From a virus, in IMG/VR virus record IMGVR_UViG_3300007512_000021, positions 16,643 to 80,642 of that record: 64,000 nt of DNA. One strand, given 5' to 3'. The translations under genes were made by a program, and so were the position numbers. This document shows positions 30,203 to 42,200 of this stretch, in pieces. The first letter of the stretch is position 1. The number at the start of each line of letters is the position of its first letter. Under the pieces are notes generated by a model. The model saw nothing but the letters and a program-made list of their open reading frames with translations, did not search any database and was not told the origin of the DNA.

Positions 30203-32896
30203 CTAAACCCCTTCATCGGCTAAGAGTGCCGCCGCATCAATTTCTTCTTCTCCACCGCCGCCCCCTTCAGAAGACTCCTTCGCAGCAATGATCGCTTTGA
30301 TTAGATCCAGAATAACCAGAGGCAACCCGCCAGCCACCACAACGGCACCATGACCAACTTCTTCGGGGCCGCCATCAGGCTTGCTTTCCGCTGTCATAAA
30401 CTCGCTGATCAAGCCTTGGGTTCCCGCCCCCGTTACAACCAACATCTGAAAATCAGCGGAAATCTTGAAGTCTGAAAGCATCCGAAGGATGCCCTGAATC
30501 CGTCGAATCAACTGCTGAATCTGCATGATCCGAGACTCAATCATCTTAATGTAGTTCAAAATCTGCTGAATGATTGCCAATAAGCCTTCTCGAAGCCCTT
30601 TTAGAAACTGTAATAGCTTCTCAATGAACTCCTCCACAGGCTGTAAGAAGGTGTCCAAGGGTCTTATTACGATCCACTTCCCCTCGGAAGATAGGCGAGT
30701 AGCAACATTAAGTACGGTCAACGCTGAATTAAGGACATCTTTACTAAAAAGGTTTCGGGCGGGGATCGCAACAGCGTTGCCTTCTCTAAACTTTGTGACC
30801 CACTGCTCATCGTTTAGCTTCGCCATGTCAGCACGGGACATCGCAGTTTTTTTCATCCCCACAAACACGGGGACATTGTCCATATTAGCGTCAAGCTGTT
30901 GGATAGAATAAGTTGCAGCTTGAATCCCCAGAAAAGCATCGGTCGCCCACCGTGGGTTACAGCCGTCAAGCGCACTCTTGAAATTCCAACACCAAGCCAA
31001 TCGCATCATATGTACGCCAGGGGTAGCCTCCGAGAAGGTGTTGAACCGATTACAGTGCTCATAAATCGTGAGCTTTTTGGCTTCTTCAACGGCGAACATA
31101 TATCCAGGTTCGGGCACCCCACTACCGATACTTTTACTGACGTCGCTCCCATCAGCCGTAAAGAGTGAGGTGCCGTTAAATTCTAACATTTCCATAGGAA
31201 ACAGGAGGGCAGATGAATGTTGTTCAACTAAACCCTCGAAAACAGCTTCGGGGATGCCACTCGACATCCGAGTAAACTCTTCCGCTATCGCATTAGCTGC
31301 GACCGCAAGTTTCGTTCTGGACTCAATACCGGGTGACCAATCGGACCATGGTGCAATACCCCCAAGGGCTTTGTTTAACTTGCCCGCAAGCGGTAGGAAG
31401 TTCGTGACTGCCTGTCCAAAGGGAGCCTCCTTTTGCGACTCAGCGTCCAAATCCCCTCGGCATAAAAGAGCGATGACGGCAGCGTTCTGCACCATCTGCA
31501 TGAATTTCTTCTTTGCATCAGACGGGAAGCTGATCTTGATCTCTTGAGAGCTTCGACTCCGAGAAGCGGGTTCGGGCCAAACCCTGCACGTCACAGGCTT
31601 GGCGGGGTTAGCGATGTTGATGATCTCGAAGCCAGATTGCCCCTCGTTCTTTTCTTCATCTCCCATCCACTTAGGGGCACCATCATGGCCCACACCTTCA
31701 CCACCAGAAGCTATCGAAACCCAAACATCACGGGCTGGCTCATCCTCAGGGGTCGGTTTCCCCGACGCAACACTCTTGATTGCATAAGGCATCTCTTCTT
31801 GAACGAGCTTGAACTTGTACTCAGGGAAAAAGAACCGAGTCGCAGCGTTCATGTGAATGACATGCTGCTTTTGTCCAATTGGACCGCCTTGGGATGCCTC
31901 TGCCTTGATCAACTCGTTTAGATAGACAGGCTCTTTGTCTTGTGGGCCTTTCACCAACCAAACACCCTGCTGGCCAGGGCCCGCAGGGGTGGTCACTGGC
32001 CCGTTGCCTGTTCCTAAATATTGCTTGTCCTTCACCAGACAGGCGGAACCCCCAAAGATCCTCAAAGGCCCGCCACCAACCTCAATCGGAGCTTGAATAA
32101 AGCCGTTCTCCTTCTTACCAGCGGGTCCGGTGCCTCCCGCTTGCGGTCTGGAATATCCAGGCCACCACCCTCCAGGAAAGGTTGAGATTTCTACAATGCA
32201 ACATTCAGGGGGGAGTGGGGTAAGGGGCATCGAATAAGGTTTAGCGGGTGAGGCCGAAAACCCCCAAGTCAGGTTAGCCCTTGTTGGCGGGCTGTCGGGG
32301 GATTCCCAATGGTCCTTCAAATTCCCCCCGAATCCGAACTCGGATACGAACTCATACTTCACATCGGCAGGGGTTTGGAGGAACTTGCCTCCACCCACAT
32401 TGGAGAAAAACTTTACCAGCCCCATAATCGCATTGTAGGCTTTTATGAGGTCTGAATAATCAACTCCCATGTAGAAAAAGAGACCGAGAACGCCAGAAGC
32501 GGTACTGAAATCAGGGCGGGAAGGGTCGGTGCTGTCGATCAGCCAGTTAAAGGCTCTGGCCTCAAACGCCCCGTAGCCCCCCTCCAGTTCCTGAAGGGCT
32601 GCTTTCCAATCCGATGCGTTAACCCAAGTGTCCCAATCTCCTCGGAGATACAGGCCCGCTTTCCTCAGGTCGTTAGCGAGACTTTCAACGAGCGCAATAA
32701 GCGCATCTAAAATAGCGAGCATTGGAGACAGCAAACCGAGAACGAAAACCTTACAAATCTCGATAATGATCAATACGATATCTAAGAACACCACAAGGAG
32801 TTCTAAAGTATCGTTGATAGCCGTAATGATCGGCTCTAAAAAGGGTGGGGGAACTTCAATCGAGGCCCCGCCCCATTTGGCTGCCTCCTCTGCCAT
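30203..32896 (-). CDS. Large virion structural protein with hydrophobic N-terminus
   Basis: 897 residues, ATG at 32896 directly after the previous TAA, TAG stop. Residues about 20-75 are a long hydrophobic helical stretch (IVLIIIEICKVFVLGLL within it). The middle is polar with many Pro and Gly. Residues about 760-800 form a long amphipathic helix (IIQQILNYIKMIESRIMQIQ), followed by a conserved-looking VVTGAGTQGLISEF region, VVVAGGLPLVILDLIKAI and an acidic Gly-rich tail. I associate this C-terminal layout with structural proteins near baseplate genes in giant myophages, but I cannot name a function. The hydrophobic N-terminus may pack inside the baseplate or contact membrane. Confidence 0.6.
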   Translation of the reverse strand: MAEEAAKWGGASIEVPPPFLEPIITAINDTLELLVVFLDIVLIIIEICKVFVLGLLSPMLAILDALIALVESLANDLRKAGLYLRGDWDTWVNASDWKAALQELEGGYGAFEARAFNWLIDSTDPSRPDFSTASGVLGLFFYMGVDYSDLIKAYNAIMGLVKFFSNVGGGKFLQTPADVKYEFVSEFGFGGNLKDHWESPDSPPTRANLTWGFSASPAKPYSMPLTPLPPECCIVEISTFPGGWWPGYSRPQAGGTGPAGKKENGFIQAPIEVGGGPLRIFGGSACLVKDKQYLGTGNGPVTTPAGPGQQGVWLVKGPQDKEPVYLNELIKAEASQGGPIGQKQHVIHMNAATRFFFPEYKFKLVQEEMPYAIKSVASGKPTPEDEPARDVWVSIASGGEGVGHDGAPKWMGDEEKNEGQSGFEIINIANPAKPVTCRVWPEPASRSRSSQEIKISFPSDAKKKFMQMVQNAAVIALLCRGDLDAESQKEAPFGQAVTNFLPLAGKLNKALGGIAPWSDWSPGIESRTKLAVAANAIAEEFTRMSSGIPEAVFEGLVEQHSSALLFPMEMLEFNGTSLFTADGSDVSKSIGSGVPEPGYMFAVEEAKKLTIYEHCNRFNTFSEATPGVHMMRLAWCWNFKSALDGCNPRWATDAFLGIQAATYSIQQLDANMDNVPVFVGMKKTAMSRADMAKLNDEQWVTKFREGNAVAIPARNLFSKDVLNSALTVLNVATRLSSEGKWIVIRPLDTFLQPVEEFIEKLLQFLKGLREGLLAIIQQILNYIKMIESRIMQIQQLIRRIQGILRMLSDFKISADFQMLVVTGAGTQGLISEFMTAESKPDGGPEEVGHGAVVVAGGLPLVILDLIKAIIAAKESSEGGGGGEEEIDAAALLADEGV

Positions 32897-33205
32897 TTAG
32901 ATGCCGCCCCCATGCTTGATCTTCTTGATCTTCATGTGAAGGTCTTGGACAAGTGCTCGATCTTTCTGAAGCTGCATCTCTAATAGCTTTTGCACCTCAG
33001 TCATCATTTGAGCACCGTCTTTCATGTACTCCAACTCATCTGCACCAATGTCTCTGGTTATGTCCAACTTTCCCGAAGTCATGCCTTCTCGCAAGACTTT
33101 CAACTCAACCAGTTTCGCCCGAAGCACTTCCACCGTTTCATTGTGTTCGGTTTCTAAAGCCTCTCGGACTGCTTTTGCTTTATCTTTTGCTTCTTGATCA
33201 CTCAT
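32897..33205 (-). CDS. Small helical virion-module protein, 102 residues
   Basis: ATG at 33205 (MSDQEAKDKA) follows GGGAGG at a 5-nt spacing and overlaps nothing: the giant gene's TGA ends one base earlier. A longer start at 33268 would overlap the giant gene by about 60 nt and has no binding site. The protein is almost wholly charged and helical, with heptad-like Leu/Val/Met spacing from residues 10 to 95, and ends in a short His-Gly-Gly-Gly-Ile tail. It is probably a coiled-coil adaptor or assembly factor for its neighbours. Its TAA is followed directly by the ATG of the next gene, so the two are translationally coupled. Confidence 0.7.
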   Translation of the reverse strand: MSDQEAKDKAKAVREALETEHNETVEVLRAKLVELKVLREGMTSGKLDITRDIGADELEYMKDGAQMMTEVQKLLEMQLQKDRALVQDLHMKIKKIKHGGGI

Positions 33206-33206
33206 A

Positions 33207-36200
33207 TCAACCTCCCATTGATTCCTGTAAACGCCGCATACGCTCTCGTTCAATGAGGCGTTCAACAAGCTGCGCTTTCCAATTACGAATATTAGCCAAA
33301 GTACCGTCAGTTTTAGTTGTCCGAAGGAAAAGCCACGCCAACCGCTTCTGTCGAATACGGTCTGTCTTATCCAAAATCTGATCGATTCGTCCTAACAACA
33401 ACGGAAACCCATCCTCCTCTGAGAACTTCGTATAGAAGGGATCTGGAGTATCGTTAGGGGGATGTTCAATATCGAGAAGGATATCCTCCAAGATTACCCG
33501 TCGATCCAACGCCGATAAGCAATCGGAATCATTCAGGAAAGGGGCATACTGGTATTGGCCCGCCAAACCGTACAAGAAGTTGTTTCGAGGAACCCCCAAC
33601 CCTGTGTCTGGGATCGTCGGGTCACCTAAATCAAAGGAGTGTCGCTCGTTTTGGAAATCCCAATACGTCCCACTCTTGTCTCCCCGCATGGCCCCCTCGA
33701 AGTTTTCCATAAGAGACAGAATCCGCTCACGGTGGAACAAAATCATCTCTACCGTGTCATCTTTCAGGAACTTCGTGGGTCGAATGACCTTGTACGAAAA
33801 GGGTCCAATCGAGAACGGGGTTTCCTTGAAGGAGTTGTGGGGAGGAACCCCTGTTTCACCCCCTGGCTCATCCCAAGCGGGGCCGCCATTCGCCCACAGT
33901 CCTTGATGGGGATCTTCTCCAGCGAACGCCGTGGGCCGTAGATCCCCTTGACCTTCTCGACCGTTTGCCGTCCCATCCAGCGGATCAATCTCTCCTGATA
34001 AGGAAGATGCGCTAATCGTTGGGTAAAGGGCGAAGAAATTAAGAGGGGTAGACCCGCCTCCGTGTAGCTTATCAATTGGATTTGGTTGGCCTGAAGACCC
34101 GATGAGTTCGGAAGCTCCGAGCCGATTTGGACTCACCTGCACCCGTGTTTCTTCGATCTTCTCGATCTTGTAATAGCCTCGGTTATCGTCAAGCTCGCCC
34201 GGATAACCTTTCTCGTAACCATCAGCTTCGCTGACTGCGGTGCCAATATCTCCAAAAGGCCGTAAGCCTTCTTCAACGGGGTCGGGCTGTTCTTGTGTGT
34301 TGTCCCAACCTTCCACTTCTCCGGCAGGGTCAATAAGGAGATAGTCCCCTTCCTCGATGCCTTCCGATTGGAAATTGATCTGGCCGTCCTCCAAGCCAGC
34401 ATTTGTGTCCGTGAGAAAGTTTACGGACGCACCATATATGTCTGTATTGGGGTGTGGGGGATCGCCGGGTTCGGGAACGGGCAAGCTGGAAGCGTCCCAC
34501 TTCACAATGCCGCCAGCGGCGGGGTAGCCGTTTTCGTCATTCCCCGGCCCAAGTGCCGCCCGCCGAGTCATGATGATCTCTTCGGTAGCCAACTCTAAAA
34601 GCTGTTCGTTGGACTGCTGGTGAGGCACAGGTGGCCTGAACAAGTAGATTTCAAGCTGGTCCCCCGCTATGGGATCGTCTCCCACAAACCCTGGCGGCCC
34701 GATCTGAATCTCTGTTCCTTGCAGCCAACCAGCCCCTATATCCTCCAAGGTGCCTTCGACCTTGCTGATTTCCCCCCAACCTCGAAGCTCCCCCGTGGTC
34801 GTGTTCATCACTCGCACAATGTCGCCAACATTGATGTTCACATCATCATCGGTAAGAGGCCCAAGCTGAGTTCCCCAACCTGTAATGTCTTCGGCATCGG
34901 GTGGGGGCTTCACTATCAACTTACCGAAGGTGTACCCCTGCGTATAAGAGACACACTCGGAACGGCGGGTTTCATAAGCGAAGCGTAAGCCCTTCATGGC
35001 ATCCGATAGTGGGTCCAAAACATAGTTATGGAACCTACGGATGCGACGAACGGAGAACTGTACTCGTTCTACAAAGTGATCAAAGGGGTAATCTGGAACC
35101 GTGTCACCATCTTCATCAGCGATGAAGTCTAAGACAGTTCGTTCACCGACCTCATTCGGGTCAAGGCTTTCCTCTGTGGCTGGCACAGTGCCGTTATCAT
35201 CACAAACAACTGAACGGGTCGCCCGACCTAAATCAAAGGTCGGCCTTGGGAAGTTGGGTTCAAGGAAAACCCCCGCCTCTGCCCAAAAGGTCGCATTGAA
35301 TACCGTACCAGGGAGCAGACAGTTGAGACAGTTGTTTGCCACCGAAGCGGTGGGGTCGTTGATCCCAAATTCTCCACCAAGAGACAGAAACGAAATATCA
35401 ATGTATGTGGGGATAGTCTCGTAGGCGGCCAGAGCGTTCTCGTCTTCTTGGAACTCTCCATGAACCCAACCCGTCGCAGGGGTCTTACCTACCAGAATAT
35501 GTCCCTCTGGACCCTTATCGGGGTTGACCCCCATCCAATCGTGTTTGCGGATACGGGCACGGTTGTAAAGCCCGTCATAAGGCAACGGCGGTTCGTAATC
35601 CCCGTCTCCATGGGCGGTCCAAGTTTGGGTGTCCCCATAAGCCATATCTTCATTTTGAAGCTGAATATCTACGAACCCACGAATAGCTCGATGCTCTCGT
35701 AAGCCGTCTACGCCGAGATCGGTCGCCCTTGGGTTCGGGTCGTCGGGAAGCTCGCTCCAATCATGGCCTGACAGTCGAATATCGGGGTACTTGGTAGTGT
35801 TGGGGTGTTTGATATTGATTGGAAAGAACTTCGCTCCTGTGATGTTCTTTCCAACAGAAGCGATCACTAACTCTTTAGCGTCCTCGTAAGAAAGAACGGT
35901 GCCTCCCCCTCCTTTTGCCGTATCGAGATCAAGCGTAAAAGTTCCTGCCGCCGCATCAATCGCCGTGTATTCGCACCGAAGAACCGCTTCATCCAAGTCG
36001 GTCTGGTTCATACTGTCGGTGGGGTTTTCAAACAGGATGTAAAGGTAAGCCTCAAAAAGACCTACACCTCCGGGGTCTAACCAACTTGTTCCGTTCGTAG
36101 TGGGTGCGCCGTCAAAAGTTCGGAGACCTGAAACGGTAAGAATGTCGTTGGCCTCATCAAAAGCTGTGATAGCTGGAACACGAAGGTCCAACCACCCATC

Positions 36201-39200
36201 ATTTGTGTTCCAATTAACTGTTTCTTCGGATGCTCGAACAGGTCGCATCGGGGCTTTTTGCCCGTTGATGGTTCCAGTTCCTTCCCAAGCGGGATCGGGA
36301 TAAAACGTCCCCCCCGCTGGTGTCAGATTTTTCCCGTCCGAATGGTTTTGGGGGTCGAGGCCGTAGCGCACCAAATAGGTGCCGACTTTAGTAGAGGCGT
36401 ACTCTCCTGGCCCTGTTTGAATGTAAACCACATCTCCCGCTTCCACTTCGGGGCACTTGAAGGAGCACTCATCGGGATCGTTCAGATATGGCATAGTTTC
36501 ATCCATACTGTACGTTGAGATACGATTCGGGAACGAGCTTGAACCCGTTAACGGGTCTGCGTCTGCGTCTTGGTGCCAGAGCATGTCCCCATATCTTCCT
36601 TCGGGCAGATTGGGGGGGATCACCAGCGAGGTTGGTGTCAGGTCAGAGGACGGGATCGCCGCTGTCTTGGCCGCTTCTGTGAAGGTGATTGGGACATTCC
36701 CGTGGGCTTCAAAGCCCATCACTCTCAAGACCCCATAACCAGTTCGCCAATAGCCCACACCGTCAATCGTAGGGGGTTCCTCTCCAGCAGGTATGTTGTC
36801 GGGATCGATATCCGTCATCCAATCGTGTCGAGGAAGGAAGGTGAACGGAACGCCCCCATTAACATGCGCCATGTCGTTTACGTTGAGGGGGATCTCTACT
36901 GGCAATCCTATCCAGTTGAAGTAATCGGAGTCGGTTTCAATCGCTTGCCCCGTGACCTTGGAGACGTTCAGATCCATTTCCAAGTTGATCTCGGAAATCG
37001 GATGGGTGGTGCCTCGAACTTTCCCGTTACGGACATCCACAGGGCAGGTGAAGGTCAGACGGTCTGAATCAATGTACGCATTGACTCCATCGATAACCTC
37101 CACGCTCATAAGCACTTCCTCATAAGCGTCGGCAAAATCGCTCACAATGGCGGGGGAGTGATCAATAATATCCCCTTCCCACACCTCGGCATGGCCCCAT
37201 GTGTAGCGTTCACGAGGGATAAAGGGGGCAATACTTGGGTCTCCCGAACCATCGTTGATTTCATACGGAAGGTTGTCCGTCAGGTCGATATGGACAAACC
37301 TCGTCCAATCGAACCATGAACTCACGGCGTTGGGATCATGGTCAGGATTAGCCAACCCTTCGTCGGGGTGGCCTGGAGGGAACGGGTCTGAATACTGTTC
37401 GGGAGCTTCGGGGTGGTAGGTCCGAATCACCATCACCGCACTCGGAGAGTCGTTGGTGGTGTACAGCCATTGTTCGTGCAGGGTTCCACCTACCCCATCG
37501 GGTGTTTGGATATACCCGATGGGGGAGCCGTCTATTTCAAGTTGGAACACATGCGCTGCACCTGCCCCGCCCATAAGTTCGGGATCGTCTCCCATCGTGA
37601 CTTTGACGACATCGAGCGTAAGGAGCACGGAGCCGTCTCCCGCAAGCGCATCGGGTTCGTAAGAGTAAGTGATTGGCGGGCCGGGATCTTCGATCAAAGT
37701 CGCCCGTTGTAGAAGCTGGAAGGTCAGCTTGGTTCCGACTTCTGCTTGTGCAAGAAGGTCATTCAACCCCCCTGTAGCAACATCATATCCGGGCGTACCG
37801 CTGGAAGGATCGTAGTAGCCACTTCCAAACGGAGTGGTGTCGTTCGCCGCCCCGTCATCTACATTGAAGCCGATGATCTCGAACTCAAGCCTTGTCTCGG
37901 TGTATCCCTGCTCATGGGGGAAAAGAGGGTCCGAACCATTTACAACGGTCTCTCGAACCCGAAGCCCCGACTCCACATAAATAGCGTCCGACTCGAAGTT
38001 CCCCATCGTCGCCATGGCCCGATTGATTTCATAGTTGATCGGGGTTTCAGGCTTCGACCGAGTAACGAATCGAGGGACCGAGATAACGGAATACCTGTCT
38101 GGCTCTTCTCCATGAACGGTGTAGCCGCCTACAGACAAGAACCCTTGGACCCCTGCTGGTGCAGGGAGTGGAGCACCTTGATCTGTTTCAATAAGGACCA
38201 AATCTCCCGCTCGGAGATCCCCCAACCCACTACCATCCTCGTAAGTACCACCCACAGGGGCAGCGTCAGCCTCTAACTTCAACCCTGACCCGTCTGCTTC
38301 TGCAAGAGGGAAAGCCGTGTTGAAAATCTCATCGGGATAAACAGACTTCCACACATGGGGGAGTGGGGTGAAAGTGCTGTCCTGCTGCATAATGGCGATA
38401 ACGCTCGCCATAGCCTCCCTGAGCCGCACCAACTCTGTGTTGGTAGACTTCATATAGGGGAGGGTGTAATCCCCGCTGTCGTCCCGTGTCTCGCCTTTGA
38501 GGGCGGGGATCGCAAGGGGGGTCAAGCTGGAATTATAGAAATCCGCATCCCCCTCAATACGTTGATGTGGGTTCGGCCCGTGTTGCCCAAACATCTCGTG
38601 TATTCCGAGCATTGGAGTGGACCATTCAGGGAAAGTAAGGTCTCGAATCCGCCCGCTTCCTGAAACAGTGTAATCAAAGCCTTCTCGGTAGGTGGGTAGG
38701 CTGGAAGCGTATGCTCCCAAGTCACTAAATGAGGGATCGTCGGGGTCTACGCCTTCCGTTGAAACCCCGTCTCCGACCAGCATGACCAAAGTATCAGAAT
38801 GGGCCAGCGTGATTGGCTCCTCGTTGTTAGCGGGATCAATGATCATGTTGGGATTGGTGATGATGTCCCCTGAAGCAAAGGTCATCACGCAGCCCTTGAT
38901 GATTTCTCCAACGAAGAGTTCCTTGAACTCCTCGTTCGGACCCCACCCAGTCTTTTCGTTGTATTTCGGAACCACCATATCGCCATTCGGGTGTCCGAAT
39001 TGGAGCCTCATACCAACGGCCCATGGTGGAACATGATCTTCCCAGTTACCCGTATTCAGGTCGGGCAATCCGTTTTCAGGGTCGGTGGTGGCAAACGAAG
39101 CTATGTTGGGCCAGCCCTCCTTTAGGGGGAAATCGGGCAAATCCACCACACTGGCGATTACGGCGGGGCGGGGGATCTCGGAAAAGGAATTTGGGTCTGC

Positions 39201-42200
39201 AACCCCACCATCAAACAACTCCTCGTCCAGTTCGGGGAACCCGATAATACTGTATCGAAACACCCGTGCTCGTGCGGTTCGTGGCCGCATGGTGGTGTCC
39301 GTAACATTTGTAATGGGGCCAATAACAGGGTTCTCCACTTGACCGATAGTCGATAGGAAAGTGCTTCGGAGTTTCCAATCCATGATCTTGAGGAAAGAAT
39401 ATGTCCCAAAGTCCATATTCTTAGGGTCAGCCCCTAATCCCGGATAGGTGGTGGTGAAGTAATTAGCCTTATTCGGGAAGATGCGAGAAAGATAATGCGT
39501 CTCCTCCATCGAACGAATCCGACCCTTGATCTCAATCTGAGGCCAACCAGGAAAACGCCATCGGATACCTGAGACCCTAAAACCAATCACTACTCGGTCG
39601 TCCACATCGTTTTTGATGTATTCCATCTGATTGTCGATCAGCAGTTCTCGCCAATCGGAAGATGGCATTACCCCATCCAACTCTTCGGCAGAGTCGATGG
39701 AGAAATCTGTCGGGTCCACAATCAAATCATCTTCGTCTACGATGACATCTGTATCCGGGGGCATAAACCTCAAGAAGGCTCGCCCATACGCATAACGAGG
39801 GTTCAATTTCCCTGAAACAGGGTTGGTGAAGCCAGGGGGTGTGTATTCCAGCCCCTCTCCAACCCAAAAACGGAACTTACCGTCTCGATCTCCAACGATT
39901 CGGCCCGTAGCGGCCTCGCTGATCTGTTCAAACCCAACGCAAACTTCATTGAAGAAGCTCAGATAGGCACGGGCTGCCCGATCAGTGTCATACAAATGAT
40001 CTTGTTCAACCTTGATCCCAACCCGACCGTTCTCCCAGTTCTTATCTCCACCAACAGCAAGCGTAGAGCCGTAAGAACTTTGCTTGGCGGCGGCCTTCTT
40101 GATGATTTCTGTTGCCGCTTCGCCCGCAAAATCCAACAGTGGGATGGCTCGGTAATAGAACGAGTCTGGTGTGTGATAGGAATACGTCCCCATCAGCAGG
40201 TTCCCCAACAAACCGTTGCCTTCAGATGGGGCAACCTCGTGAAGGTATCGAAGATTGAAAGTGGGGAACTGAGGGTAGCCCTCGACCATTTTAGGCTTCA
40301 CTACTCGGATTCTAATCCTACGGAAAGTTAGCCGTTGGTCGCTCTGAATGTACTGTTGGATTGGGTACTGGAAATCGATATCCCCTGTTTGGGGATCAGC
40401 GATATAGTCTTGGAACGGGGTCATTGTGCGACCTGGAAGGGTCGTCCCAAACTTATCGACCTCTCCCCACAAAACGACATCGGTCTCTTCGGATGCCAAA
40501 AAGGGCCTTCCAAAACCTAAATACGTCGTATCGTCAGGGGGGTAGATGGGTCGGGTGCTGACCAACACTTCATCGTCCCCGTACAAAATGCCCTTAGGAA
40601 GGGGTGGGGTGATGGAAACGGTTGTCCTTGTGCCGTCCTCGGACAGTGCCAACCCTGTAATCGTATGGGGAGAGCCGCCGATCTCAATCAAGAAGCCTTG
40701 GCCCAACGCCTCGATCAAGTTCGCAAAGAAAATAACCTCTCCCCGTGTTTTCGGGGTTGGCTCAAAACCTACGTTGGAGGGTTCGGGTTCATCGGGGTTT
40801 CCGAAAACAAGCCGTTCCCCTATCGGAACCAGAAACCCGTGTGGTGAAGAAGCTGTGTTACCCCAAAGGTTCCCACTTGGGTCTTCGGAGATCACCACGG
40901 GATCAGAAGGATCTACCTCTCTTGCTACAGGCCATTCCGTAATCAGGCTTAGAACATCATTTCCAGGTGCTCTGGACCCTGCTCCCGACGATGGGCTTTC
41001 AGGATAAAAAGTAACTGTGGTTAGGTCTGTTTCCGCATCGTAGGCGACAGCTTTCAAGTAAAAGAGAAACGACACAAGACGCATCAGTTGGCCGGGGTGT
41101 ACATCCGCACTCCGATCTTCTAAAAGCTCAAATGAGGATACCTTTCCATCAAGGAAAAACGGTGGGCGGTACACGGGAGGTGCCGAAACCGTATAAACCG
41201 ACTCTCCCCCAAAGGCTTCAAGCACCGCATAAGTAATCGTGACCTTACGGCCAGCCAAAGTAGCGGCATATGTCCCATCCCAAACAGGAGTCGTCTCAAT
41301 TATGGGGGAGTCAGGGTCTAAGGGGTCGGACAGCACAGCTTCAGGAAGGTCGGGTACATCGTATTCAAGTGTGATCTCATTCGTTTCGTAATCGACCGAC
41401 GCTATGATCGGCCCATATTCTGAGGCCATCTCTGGACCCACATAGATAATAGGCTCAATGTCCTGACGGACTGTTCGCCCTGTCGGATTGAACTTGAAGG
41501 TGGTGTTATTGACCTTCTCACATTCTTCGGCTCGAACATGCAGCGGTAGGAACTCGACGATTTCTGGCAGGATGTTGTCGTCGTCATCTTTTAGAAGCTC
41601 TCCCGCCGCATTTGTCGTCTGATAGGTGGCTTCCACAATTTGCCACTCAAGCAACTGCTCTCGGAACATGAAAGCACCAGCCATCGGATTGAGAAACACA
41701 TCGGTTTGATCCTCTGTGACCATCCGAGAATCCCAATACACTTGCTCACCCATATTGTTCGCAATATCGATCTCGCTAAGAGCAATCGTGCCGTCAACCG
41801 AGTTCACCTCGGCTTTCCCCGCTTCCAACAGTTCGGGAGGGAAAAGAGTCTCTTCGTAAATGACGATTGCTTGACCATAATCGTCAAGAATCTGACTGCT
41901 GAACTTTAGCTCACGAGTATCTGCTGTAATTTCAACCCCTGTGGGGTCTTCACTGAAATCATCGCTTGTCGGAACTTCGACAAGCTCATCCGAAGCAATA
42001 AGAAGCGTGGCGATCCGAAGCCGATAATCCCCCGAAGCAAGATGGGTGTCGTCAGGGATATGGTTGGAAGTCAGAAACAAGGAAGCGTTCGCCAAAAGTC
42101 CTAACTCGGTAGTTTCCAACCACCGCACTGCGGCCCTTGGCGCAAAGTAAGATAGCCCGTCTACTTCGGATTCGATCAAAGTGTGGTGCAGCCCAAAACG

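Noticed and set aside
33206-33268. Longer start for the 102-residue protein
   Set aside because: It would overlap the giant gene by about 60 nt and has no binding site, while ATG 33205 has a perfect GGGAGG.
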